From assembly GCF_035083965.1 (NCBI RefSeq), contig NC_089724.1, positions 18,060,974-18,124,973 of the forward strand: a DNA stretch of 64,000 nt, given 5' to 3'. Position numbers and translations under genes: made by a program. Source of the DNA: Branchiostoma lanceolatum (taxonomy: Eukaryota; Chordata; Leptocardii; Amphioxiformes; Branchiostomatidae). Under the pieces are notes generated by a model. The model was not told where the DNA came from and did not search any database. It saw only the letters and a program-made list of their open reading frames with translations. Below are positions 46,101 to 57,065 of this stretch, piece after piece. Every line of letters starts with the position of its first letter. Position 1 is the stretch's first letter.

Positions 46101-49100
46101 GATGGGGACTGCAATAGAAGACCAGCAGCTGTCCTGTCTGTGGCAAGGGGACTACATCTTGTCTGTGTCACTGAGTGGCTTCATCAATTACCTTGACAAG
46201 TCCAACCCAGCCACTCCCATCAGGATAGTGAAGGTCAGTACAACTCTAACTATTAAGGCTCTTATAGCTAACATTTTAAAGTGTTTTAACTTGCAGCTAA
46301 AAACTCGCACAAAGAAGCCTGGGTGCAAGGAGAACTAACCTAGGGAAGGGACACCAACTACTAGTAAGTTGGTTCCTGACCAAAAGAAAGGGCTATAGAA
46401 CTTAAAACTAAGGAACAGGTCCCACAGACGCGTGTGTATGCGAGGCCTAAAAGCTTTTGAATGACGTGCATGTCGGTGCTTTTTTGGGTGCTACCAACTT
46501 AAAGTGGTGGTCAGGCTTGCCACACCTACTGTCATACTTTGTATGACTGACAACTGAAGGAATGCAGAAGACAGCTTAAGCTTTTGACAGCGTTTTAATA
46601 GTGTATGCTTCTTAGCCAAATTTTCACATGTTAGATGCATTCTTTGTGCAAAATAACTCTGGTATTACCAAAGATGTGTTCAAGTACTTTCCCTTTAGTC
46701 AGCGCATTCTGACGTTATGATGGTTCTTTATCACAAATCTTTTTTCCCCTAGGGACATAACCAGCCTATTTCTTCCATGGCTGTCACCGAGGATAAATCC
46801 ACAATCTACACGGCTGACAACAGTGGCCGTATCAATATCCTTTCAAACTGTGATGTCATTTCCTGTATGTTTGGGTCAGTAGAAAACAAAATGGTGCTTA
46901 TACCAATGGGAATGCCTCTTTGGTTAGATGTATGCAAACAATTTGGCATTTAGTACCAATGGTAATAGAACATGTAGCTTTGTGCATTCATGTGCACAAA
47001 TTTGTTAAGATATTTCACCAGTTGTGGAGGTGATAAAAAGATTCTTCATAGCCTCTAACATTCACAAAAGGCTATCTGATCTGCATTTCTTCTGTATCCT
47101 GCCAGGAGTGCACAAAGTATGTCTTCCAAATTTGAATGATTATGAAAAAAAAGTTGTGTTCCTTAACCACTCTCACCCCATTGGGATACATCCACAGGCA
47201 AGCATGACGTCATTTGTGGCAAGGGTCACAGCAACAAAGTGTCCGGTATGGGGGTCCAGGGGGGGAATCTGGTCACCTGTAGTATGGACGACTCTGTCAG
47301 GTACACATCTGTGCCTGGGAATGACTTCGGGTAAGCAAACCCTTCATCTCCTTGCATATCTAGTCCATTTGATCTTGATATGTTTTGAAATATATGTCAG
47401 TCTAGCCAAGCTTGGATTTCTCTTTGTGTTTAGGCTTATTTTTGATTGAAAATTATATCTTATTCTGTACTATCATAGAAAAGTGACCAATTGGGGCAAT
47501 GGTGTGAACATGTACATCACTGCACTAATATTACAGAATTACACTAGCTTTTAACACACGTAACTATGTGCTTCAGACCAGATGCTATAACAATGGACTC
47601 ACAGCCTCAAGGTGTCGGGGTGGGCAAGGATGGTCTGGCAGTGGCTGCCTGTACAAATGAGGTGAGGAATATTAAGCAATGTACTAATGTACTATTATTT
47701 TGCACTGTCACAACTTGTCATGGAATGATCACATTTATAAATTTTGTTAGGAAGCAGTCCTTTTGTTAACCTATTCTGTCTTAGTATCACAACTGGTCTT
47801 CAGAGTTATCAAATGAGGTGTAGGACAATGTTATGAGTTTAGATAAAGAATACTTATGTCCATGTATAGTATTTTCATGATGTCTTTGGTGCATTTAGCA
47901 TTTCGACGTCCCTTGTTGTAAGTCAGTGAGCATTTGGAGAACTTCTGAATCTGAAGTTCTGATACTCTTATTTACCCACTAAGTGAAAAATATTTCAAGC
48001 CTGCCAATAATAACAAACAGTACAACTGTACTCTAACTATTAGGGCTAGTCTCGTATAGCTAACATTTTAAAATGTTTTATGATTACCATGAAACACAAT
48101 CAACTGTTGTTTCCAGGTGGTCGTGTTTAGAAACGGAAGGAAGGTGTTCAGCTTGCCCATAGATTACCAAGCAACCGCTGCCGGCGTGCATCCCAACCAG
48201 GCTACGGTTGTCGTGGGAGGGGAAAAGGTTGGTATTCAGCAACCACATTTGTTGGGATGTATACCTGCTCATTGTACTGTTAGATGCCTGAAATTTGCAA
48301 GGCTCTTTTTATTTGTCGAGTGACTAGGAAATATGCAGGGCTTTGTATGATATCAAATATCAAAGAGATGACATTCACTTTTAGCAGTGGCTGCAGCTAC
48401 CTGACATGTAGAATGATGTACTTCAGTTTTACAGTGTTGTTAATGTTTTTTTGTTCATCAGGAAGGATTCTCATCTGTTTATTAGAACTAACCAAGGAGC
48501 CCTAATGTGGCTTCAGTTCTGACACAACAAGATATGATGATGATCAGAGCAGATTGTTAGAAAATAAACTAAGGAAATCCTGTATCACTTGTATGTAAAT
48601 CTTCATTCTTTTAATCCTTAAGACTTATAGATCTTTTCTCAAATTACACTGGGAAATCTGAAGTAATTACCTTTATTTTTCAACAGGACAAGAAGCATGC
48701 CCTGCATGTGTATAACCTGGCAAATGACACCTTGGTGGACTTTAAGGCAGTCCCGCTGAAGGCTGGTGTCAAGGCTTTTGCGTTCTCCCCCGACGGCAGG
48801 TACCTGTCCTGTGCACAGACATCCAGACATATCCTAACCCTGGACACTTCTGCTAGTTATGAGGTAAGGTCATTCTGTCTGTTTTCATGACAACAGTATC
48901 ATACATGTCCCAGCAAACTGCATTATTCCCTTCTCCTGCTAGGTGGCTCTGCTGGTATGTTAAGTGGTTCAGAGATGTCAATGATGGGAAGGGAAATATT
49001 CTTGTTTCTAAGTAGACAGTGTTTGAAACAGTCAAGGAAAGTCAGTTACATATTGTTTTTAAGTTAATTTTGTTTCATTTCAGAAATATTAATTACATTT

Positions 49101-50243
49101 TCACTCAAAAGATATGTTTGCTCTTGAGGATTGATTAGTCTGTTTAAAACATGTACAGGTGACCCTCTGATTTCCATGAGTTTCTTGTCCCTAAATCTAA
49201 CATTTATGATGAAATTCCAGCCAGTGATAGCCAGTCTAACAGCCTCTGCTGCTCTAAGGTTGTGCCTTAGCTGTTCTCCACCCTCCTGTCTGTCCCCTGC
49301 AGGAAGTCCAGGGTACAGATGCCTGGATGCAGAATGCCGTGGTCACCTGTCTGGCCTGGAACCCCAGCAGCACACACCTGGCCAGCGGCTCCCTGGATAC
49401 CAACATCGTCATCTGGAGTCTGGCAAAACCCTACGACAGGTTCCAACTGAAGAGTCAGTATATGTTCTATTCTCACTGTTAGGTGCATAACAAAGAAGCA
49501 AAACAAATTTTTACAAACCATACTGCCACTTTTCAGAGCTTGAATCTGAAATTCTATTGCTGAGTTCAAAAGCTTGAAATCGATAATATAGCAAAGGTTT
49601 TGTTATGAATTTTTTCTTACACTTGAATGTCAAAAATGTGATGTGCACTAGTGTGCAATTAGAACCTTTACATCATTTTAACCTACACAAATACATGTAT
49701 TTGGGTGCACCAGCATCACCCACCTTAGGTGCGCAGGTTCAATTTTGGGTGCACAAAAGTGCACGTGCACACAGTATTTTGAGCCCTCAGCTGGTTTGTT
49801 CTTCTGAAAATCCATGTCCTATGTACCAATGATTATGGTATGACCCATCAGGCACTAACTCTTATACAACGCTTAGCATCTAATTTGAACTGATGAACTG
49901 ACACCAATCAGAATCAAGAACACACGTTTGAAGTGTAATAAGTCTGGATATACCATGTATTGTTGAAACTTTCAATATTTCATAGAATGATGTAACTGCA
50001 ACATTGGTAGTATAGTGTCAACCTTACAGAGATGCATGACAAAATTTCTACTTGTACTGTTACTAAGCCACAAATATTTTGGCGATACCTCATCGGCATT
50101 GCCAACTCATTGTGAACTTTACATTCTCCTCCCCAGGTGCCCATCCGATGAACCAAATTGTAGGAGTGGAGTGGTTGACAGACAACAAGCTCATCTCCGT
50201 AGGAATGGACAACGCTATCCGGCAGTGGGACATCACATACTGA
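37169..50243 (+). CDS. WDR1: WD repeat protein 1 (actin-interacting protein 1, AIP1)
   Basis: Sixteen exons close in phase to 608 aa, matching the usual length of about 606: 37169-37187, 39425-39546, 39886-39976, 43365-43512, 43963-44143, 44393-44470, 44864-44950, 45212-45303, 46092-46233, 46753-46834, 47177-47330, 47577-47661, 48117-48227, 48687-48863, 49303-49453, 50137-50243. WDR1 binds cofilin-decorated actin filaments and promotes their disassembly in the cytoplasm. Family blocks are clear: [86 protein letters not shown], and the end [13 protein letters not shown], forming two WD40 propellers. Exon 1 codes only six and a third residues (MSEYVQ). All introns are GT-AG except the one at 46835-47176, which is AT-AC. 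Intron 3 (39977-43364) holds a giant inverted-repeat element. Confidence 0.95.
38076..38858. mobile_element. 783-bp TA-flanked MITE-like element
   Basis: The termini CAGTCAAACCTGCC (38076-38089) and GGCAGGTTTGACTG (38845-38858) are exact inverted repeats, each bordered by TA (38074-38075 and 38859-38860). Inward from them, both ends carry several copies of a gcgaccacc / ggtggtcgc motif. No transposase is present. The TA flanks suggest mobilisation by a Tc1/mariner-type enzyme. It lies in WDR1 intron 1. Confidence 0.85.
40811..43226. mobile_element. 2.4-kb giant inverted-repeat (foldback) element
   Basis: The ends AATAGACCCCTTTCC (40811-40825) and GGAAAGGGGTCTATT (43212-43226) are exact inverted repeats. 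Complementarity continues inward for about 950 bases per arm with few mismatches (to about 41757 and from about 42280). The spacer of about 520 bases contains further degenerate copies of arm modules, such as cttcactcacgtactt and gattgcattcaRcggaaatg. Flanking GCA on both sides may be a 3-bp target duplication. No transposase domain is visible. The element lies in WDR1 intron 3. I infer a foldback or long-TIR non-autonomous transposon. Confidence 0.9.
45655..45935 (-). mobile_element. tRNA-derived SINE
   Basis: Read on the minus strand, a tRNA-like A box (tggcctagttggcagagtg, 45903-45921) is followed at tRNA spacing by a B-box-like ggttgtgagtttgatccc (about 45866-45883). A body and tail extend to about 45655. 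It lies in a WDR1 intron. The head is clear; the 3' boundary is an estimate. Confidence 0.7.
46238..46293 (+). repeat. Short direct repeat shared with 48020-48080
   Basis: The block tctaactattaaggct followed by tatagctaacattttaaa recurs with small changes at about 48030-48075. Both copies lie in WDR1 introns, the first starting a few bases after a donor site. The origin is unknown. Confidence 0.7.
46835..47176 (+). other. WDR1: Putative U12-type AT-AC intron in WDR1
   Basis: The 5' splice site reads ATATCCTTT, the consensus of AT-AC introns removed by the minor spliceosome. A perfect U12 branch-site match, TTCCTTAAC, lies at 47159-47167, about ten bases before the terminal AC at 47175-47176. 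Splicing here gives [14 protein letters not shown], which aligns with the GHINYWD block of WDR1 and keeps phase. No GT-AG alternative that I tried restores the WD-blade sequence. Confidence 0.88.
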
Positions 50244-50987
50244 AGTGCCTCCTACCCACAATGCACCTGGAGATTGCCCTCCATCTTTTATTGGAGACTT
50301 ACCAATAACGACCACATATATAACATGTGTCATCTTGGGTTCTTTTCTAGACAGCTTCAAATTGTATAGTTTCAGATTTCAATTCTATATCTTTTTTGAT
50401 AGTAAAACATGTCAGAGACTGGCCAGCTTTTACAGTTATATTCCTATGGTAGCTAACTAAGATAGCACCAAGATGGTTTGAAAGTCTGTCCCAGACTAGT
50501 GAGTGATAAATTTGCCATGCTGAATATCCAGTTCCAGACTTCCAGTACGTCTCAATGTCCTGTAAGGCTCACGACAGTCACGGTAGAAATATTCCTTTCT
50601 CGAGGAGCTAATGTTGAGCCACAGGAAATAGCTCTTGGTAGACTTTAAAATGTATGGCTTTTTGAATGGTTTAGCACTGAAGAGAACAATGAAATGAAGA
50701 GGATAGAACCCAAGGAAGTCAACTGAATGTAACGATAAGTAGACTGGTTTCGGGACAGATCTGAGATTGAGAGTGAATGGTGAGATATGCATGTGATGGT
50801 CTTACTGCAGTGATCAAGTGTTCCATGGTGTGTGATTTGACTTGCAGTTTATAAACTAAGGTAACTTTCGATTGCTCAAAAAAGGAAAAAACTATGTGCA
50901 TCCTTGTCAGTGAAGAGGCCAGAATCTGCCAAGACTTGAGGTAGAAGGAATACTAGATAAACTCATCAAGAATGATGGTTATGGGCA

Positions 50988-50993
50988 AATAAA
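50988..50993 (+). promoter_or_regulatory. Proximal poly(A) signal of WDR1
   Basis: AATAAA 745 bases after the WDR1 stop codon, a possible short 3' UTR isoform. Confidence 0.35.
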
Positions 50994-52934
50994 ACATGAT
51001 CATACGGAATATGATTTATGGGAAGTAACGGTACAAAAAGTACTTAGTATGTTGTAACTAAGACGTAGGTTCTAATAATGCAGTGGCAACAGATTAAATT
51101 CATAGAGAATCATAAAATGAGCAATAGATATGAATTTAGAATATGTTCAATTTCGGAATCACTAGATTTTGCCATAGGCAGTGCTTTGGATTACCTTAGT
51201 TACAATATAATGTGGCTATGATATGTTACAGTTAAACAGAAGAGAATAGGTTTGTTAGAAGCATTTTGTGGTGCAGTGCTCAGTTCGATTGTGACTCAGT
51301 ACAGTTAATCAGGCTGAGTATTACCAGCTTTGCAAGATCAAATCCTCTTGAATCATCTTTTACATGGATCATTCATTATCGTTATTATCAATCATAAATT
51401 TTACTCCTAAAGTATGTAGCTTATTCAAGGTTTCTGATATGTTCCCAGACTTATACCCACATTATGCAAAGTGAATTACATCAAAGTGTCCCAACTTTAA
51501 GTTCCGAGGGTTTTGAATGATTCATGTCTAATACCTAAGCCTGTCTCTCAGTAGTTAAAGAACAGTTCTATAGAGAAGGTTGTCCACACAACCATTTCTA
51601 TTGGAAATGACTGCCATGTGGAAGATTTTTAAAACGAAATGTCTGATCATCTTGGTTTTCACTGTTTGCCATCAATATGCAAGGTCATTCAACATCAAAA
51701 AGGTCAAGTGAACATAACCTCTGATGTTCTTTAGCAAAGAATCCTTTTCATCTGTAGATGATATTCATGATTGTTGAACATTTTGTAAGACATTTTAATT
51801 GTTTACAAGGGGATCTTTTCCACCTTTTGTATTAGACTCTGATACTGAAGCTGTGACCAAAACTAAGACCTTCCACCCTGGCAGCTATACTGTTCTTCAC
51901 ATAGATCTGTAATAATTGTAGTACTTTTATCTGTAATCTTTGTATTTCCACAATATGGTATATTGATAAGTGCTAGGTCTCCAAGTACATGGATAAGGTG
52001 TGATATGCTGATACCACAGCCCTCTGACGAATATAGTAATGGGAAGGTCTGCAGATTGTGATAATCATTATATGATGTGCAAAAAGTCTTGGAAACAACT
52101 GCAGTGTTTCTTGGCATGTCTAGGTAACAGACACACGCACAAAGTACAACAAAAACTGAGGCCTTCAGAACATCTCTTAACAATGTGAACAAATCAGGAA
52201 GTTCTGTTTCTGACATTACTGAATCTCGTATCACCCAGGACATCTGTTACTAATGTTGTTACTGTACTCTATACAATGTCACTTTTGTATCAACCTTGTC
52301 TGTTACGAACCTAACTTGTGAACGATGTAGCTATTCTACAGCCAGTAGCCTAGTAAATTGTGGTTATACACTTATCTGAGATAAGATTATTCAGCTTCAT
52401 GCCATCTGTCTTGTCTTTAGATATTAGGGTACCATGATTTATTTCATCATCAGCCATAATGATGGCTGTGTGGTGTTAAGTATGGAAATTCATTAGCAAA
52501 TAATTTTTGGCCAGCTGTGTAAATTTCACCTCGTGTGCATGTGTTCATCAAGCATTTAAAATGAAAGCAAACACATGCTTGCATTAATGAACTCTTTGTA
52601 ACAGCAATTATGTCAATGGCGTACTGAAAGGGAAATTACACTCATTTTACAATTATGGCTCAAGTAGGGGTAGTTGGTGATTCTGGGAACGAGGTCTATT
52701 AATGGAGTCCATATAGAAATAGGTATGTGTGATAGGGGCTGGTGGGCAGCTGTATTGACTTAGGGAAGGACAGGAAGGGATAGATAGCCTCTGGTATATT
52801 TTTCCTTCTATGTAACAATTATTAAATCATTATAATTCACACACATACAATGTATATCATTTAGATCCTAATATAGAGTTCAGTTATTCCAATACTGATG
52901 GGTTTGAATTTTCTATGCTATGTTGTATGCCAGA

Positions 52935-52940
52935 AATAAA
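52935..52940 (+). promoter_or_regulatory. Distal poly(A) signal of WDR1
   Basis: AATAAA followed 22 bases later by a GU-rich stretch (tgtgtggtatgtgtttgtg), the expected layout of a strong cleavage site. It would give a 3' UTR of about 2.7 kb. Confidence 0.55.
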
Positions 52941-52989
52941 GAGTATGATTCTGACATCCTGTGTGGTATGTGTTTGTGTCATAGTATAA

Positions 52990-55540
52990 GAGTGTGTAAG
53001 AGAGCACCATCCGTTCATGTAAGTCTCATTAGTTATAGCTACATTTTATTTTCTAGTTATAGCTAGATGGTCTGCTGCCAGTTTGCTAGCAAGTGCCAAC
53101 ATCGGCACACAGTTCAAAAAGTGGAGAAGCCCTAAAATTTCTGTGGTGACCTGGACAATGCTATAGCTGGTGTCTTCAAAGGCAAGCAGACCGGATAACA
53201 TACATGTATAACAGCAGACACCCAGATGTCTAGTTAACTAAATGTGTCAATATCTGAGGTATTAGATCTTTTTCTTCGAAAAATACAAATAACATCTCTA
53301 TACAAAAATATGTCCTAATGGGCCTGAAGTACGTATGACAAAACATGTATTTCTTTGATATTTCTCTGTCGATATTGGTAGACAAAATTAGATTTGCTAC
53401 TGAAACCTCCAACATGACCTATTATCACACCACAAGACCCACAACAAGGGTGGATAAATGCTTCTGAAAACAGTGAAATTGGTGAAAAGCCCAGAAATGC
53501 TTTGACCTTCTGAACCTGACACAGAGTGTTGGTGATTTCCTTTTTCTGACTGCTCTTTCATCCCTCAGTGTCAGCCTCCTCTTTTCTTCCAGTGTTTGGC
53601 TTCTTTCCTTGTCAGTGTTTGGAGAAACAACTCGTCCATTGTGCGGGGATCTAGCAAAGGCTGGTAGTTGGTCCTGGTGATGGCTCAGATGGGGGAGACA
53701 TGCATAGTAACAGCACCGTTTACCATCACAAAAGGCACGGGGATGGAATCCAACAAGGGGAGGCTGTATATCTTTCTAACGAAAGCAAATCTTATTAAAA
53801 GGACATTTCCAACCAACTTACAAAGTTTTGTAGATAAACTGTATGTGGCTCTAGAATGATATGCACATCCTTCCTGAATTATGGTATGATAAGCTGTTAC
53901 AGACTTCGAAACAAACTTGGACAGTACCTGGGACTTCCCTCCGAAATGGACCATTCTCCAGCGGAAGTATTTAATGGCCAAATGTCTTAATAAGGGTTCC
54001 GACAAGCCCAACCATTTCCTCCCAAGGGCCTGGCTAATTTCCACACAAGACCTCAATTTCCTGCATCATTATGTTTGAATATAAGCGATGATAGGGGGTG
54101 GTAGTGGGCCTTACCCCCGCCTGGGAGGCCATAAAGGCTGTGTCTGCGGCTGGAAATCTGCACTGATGGCAGGGTTCAGACTGAGAGCACACACAGGGGT
54201 GTCTGTGTCCAGACTCCCAACTGCAACAGAGGTGAGTCTACATAACTACTGATACTGTCTATAGTGATATATACATGTACATGTACACTGTATATTTTAC
54301 CAGTAAATTGTTCAGTAACTTCTAAGGTTCTGTGTACTGAAGAGCACTATGATACAAAAGTCATCAGAAGTTATCATGTCCAGATGCAAAACAAATTTGA
54401 GCAAATGAAAGTTTCCTTATTTTTGACTCTCACAAAAAGTAACAGTGACTACCGGTATCTGACTGTCAAAAACATTCCTTGTGAGTATTGTCCTCACAAA
54501 CTCCCAAACTGCATCAATTTCCTCCAGTGACACTGAACAAATGAACAGTGACCAGGTAATTTTGAAAATGTTCCATATAAATGGCCCTTTTGTTTTTTTG
54601 GGGGTCACACAAAGCAGGATGGATAATACATGACATTGTACAAGAACTTTTCCTAAGAGTCAGTTTCTAGTAGGTAGAAATAAATCCACAAAATAACAGG
54701 TTTAATGAATTAACTGATGCTACATGATAAGATATCTAAATGAATGTGTCTGACGTGTCTTCTGTCAAGTTCAAACTCCATATGCTGCTCAGTGGTTATT
54801 TCATCCCGTGAGTCTATCACAATGTAGAAACCAGCAAGTTAAAATTTAGGTCTTTCAGTCTTTTAAAGAACTGAGAAGAATCAAAATGGAGTTCAGGACC
54901 TTTTTGTGTTCATTTGTTACAATTGCATGAATTCTGCTTGACTGGTATAACAGCCTGGTGTTATCCTACCATGTGCAAATAATGTAAGGTGACTGTTGTA
55001 CATGTAATGTTTAAATGACACAAAGCAAAAGAACAACTGTTATTACAACTGTTACAATAGTATCTAAAGAATTTTTTTCACCAATTATCATTTGTTTTAG
55101 TTTTACAAATCACTTGTTTTAGTTTTACCTATAAATTTACAAAATTAAATCTGTCCAGCATCCCAAGGTAGACCCAATATCAAGAAAGGGCATAGCAATG
55201 GTAGCTGGGGAATGATAATGTTGGTTTCACAAACAAAATGCTTCTTGGCAGGTTACAGTATGTACTGTTAAGTTGTTTTTTTTTTTGCTTCCTAACTTAA
55301 AGACACTTTCAACAACACCAACAATAGCCAATAGCCTTGGGTTGGGGAGTACGTCAGTCTGGCTTTCCTGTTTCCATCCCAAGTCTGAATTTTCCAAGAC
55401 TGACAGCACTTTCTCCTTTCTGTTAACAATGCAATTTTTGTCAAGACATCTAATACAGGCAAGGAGTGGATTAAGATGCAGCCCACCTTTTTTCAAGGGT
55501 CTGAAAGGATGGAGATACAAGCAATAGTTTGAGATGAAAG
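52990..55540. other. Intergenic DNA upstream of the miR-252 hairpins
   Basis: No protein-coding exon with homology or consistent splicing is seen on either strand. A donor-like gaggtgagt ends a GC-richer block at about 54230-54238, which could be an exon of the primary miRNA transcript, but nothing confirms this. Confidence 0.4.
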
Positions 55541-55544
55541 CGAC

Positions 55545-55627
55545 TGTCTCTGTGCTAAGTAGTACTGCCGCAGGGAGTGCTGCGGACTGATTCTATCCCC
55601 TGCGCAGTCCTACTTACAACAGGGAAC
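55545..55627 (+). ncRNA. mir-252b: miR-252b-like microRNA hairpin
   Basis: The 5' arm at 55555-55576 reads CTAAGTAGTACTGCCGCAGG plus two bases, a miR-252 family mature sequence with seed UAAGUAG. The 3' arm (about 55597-55617, cccctgcgcagtcctacttac) pairs with it along the full duplex with small bulges, and the loop is about 20 bases. Flanking bases (tctctgtg / caacaggga) extend the stem. miR-252 is a conserved bilaterian miRNA absent from vertebrates. It regulates mRNAs after transcription through Argonaute; its targets in this animal are unknown. Identification is from memory of the family consensus. Confidence 0.85.
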
Positions 55628-55969
55628 ATTTCTAATGCTTCAAACTGCACCAACCAGGAGGTCCAGCCACTGTTGCCATAGCAGCCATGCCCATCTGTGC
55701 TCTGATGTAACTTCAATACAGTAGTACTGTAAATATGGAAACTTTCTCAGTGGTTGTTATCTATATATAACCTGCATGGATGTTATTCATGACATCAACT
55801 TTGTGCATGGTAGAACTCAAACTTTTGGTTAAAAAACAAAAATGTAAGACCACAGTTTCTCCCATCTTGGTTCATATGCCACCTCTTTTGAGTCAGACAT
55901 AGAAAGCCCATTCAGATGACTACATCCAGGATCAGTATTGTAAAGACTGGTATAGAGAAGTGCCAGTGA

Positions 55970-56055
55970 GTGGTCTGCACCATGCTAAGTACTAGTGCCG
56001 CAGGTGTCTGTGTTTACTTGCACCCCTGCAGACTGGTGCTTAACATGGGACAGGT
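55970..56055 (+). ncRNA. mir-252a: miR-252a-like microRNA hairpin
   Basis: The 5' arm at 55985-56006 begins CTAAGTACTAGTGCCGCAGG, identical to the conserved bilaterian miR-252-5p core. The 3' arm (about 56021-56045, cacccctgcagactggtgct) is complementary. The lower stem is extended by ctgcaccatg / catgggacag. It lies about 430 bases downstream of the miR-252b-like hairpin on the same strand, so both probably come from one primary transcript. An AATAAA at 56228-56233 could end that transcript. Confidence 0.9.
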
Positions 56056-56227
56056 ACTACAGTCACCTAGCTATTGGTACAGGTATTACAACAAATGCAA
56101 TGTACAGCTAGATACATGTACTTAGAAGTTATCATGGTAGAGGTACTACAGATACCTGGGGAGGAGTTTTTCTGATCTAACAAATTATCTCTGGGTGTGT
56201 TTAATTTGTAGAATTTAATGAATGAAC

Positions 56228-56233
56228 AATAAA
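56228..56233 (+). promoter_or_regulatory. Candidate poly(A) signal of the miR-252 primary transcript
   Basis: AATAAA about 170 bases downstream of the miR-252a-like hairpin on the same strand. Assignment is by position only. Confidence 0.3.
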
Positions 56234-57065
56234 GACTAGTACTTTTCTACAAAATTACATGTCATAGAAAAATTCAACAGACAGATAAACTTTCAACTAA
56301 GATTTATACATCAAAACCTTGATTTCCATATTGCACAAAACAAATATCAGATGATGGTTAAGACTAAAAACGAATTATTCAACTACATGTAACATGGATA
56401 TGACTCAAGTCTATGCATTAAACAATGTGTAGAATATACCTCCAAAATGTCTTTGTCTTTTCTCATGAAATGTTTTATACTGGGTTATGTTAAAGAAAGG
56501 TACTTTGTACCTTTCCTAAACATTGTTGAATCTCTGTGTCTATGCTACATATTATCTTATCCTTTCTATCTTATTGGTTTGATTGCCAGGACTACCCATA
56601 TAAGCTTACCTTTAAATGACAGGTACAAGCCTACAACTGACCCAAGTACAATGTTGTACTCAGCTTATAAAAAAGTACAGGTCAGCAGCTTGAGGAAGAA
56701 CTGTGATATACTAGACATATGTGTGATCCAGACTAACCTCACTATGGTCCCAGATCTTCCAATATTGCAATAAGCTGAAACATTACCGTACAACAGAGAA
56801 GATGCAATGAAAACCACTGCTTTTGTCTATACCATACACTGTATGGGCTATATGCCAATATTCACAGATTCAAAACTGTTCACGTCACGATTACTTAACT
56901 TTCACATCAGACAGAAATTTTACAACATTCTCCATGTACTTTAACTGTGACTACAGATTACTAGTTGTGATGACAGAAATCTTGCTTCTCTATAGACTGG
57001 TTGTTGCCACAGGCCTGTACACATGAATACAGATCATCTCCTGAACTACTGTGTCGGTGTCTTCC

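Noticed and set aside
47192-47330. Alternative WDR1 exon start after the CACAG at 47192-47196
   Set aside because: It would drop the conserved HWD residues of the WD blade and needs a GT donor upstream that breaks the alignment; the AT-AC solution fits sequence, phase and branch site.
54165-54240. Possible miRNA or pri-miRNA exon with gcacacacaggggtgtctgtgt
   Set aside because: The arms pair only over a few bases and no known mature sequence matches; the donor-like end is not enough evidence.
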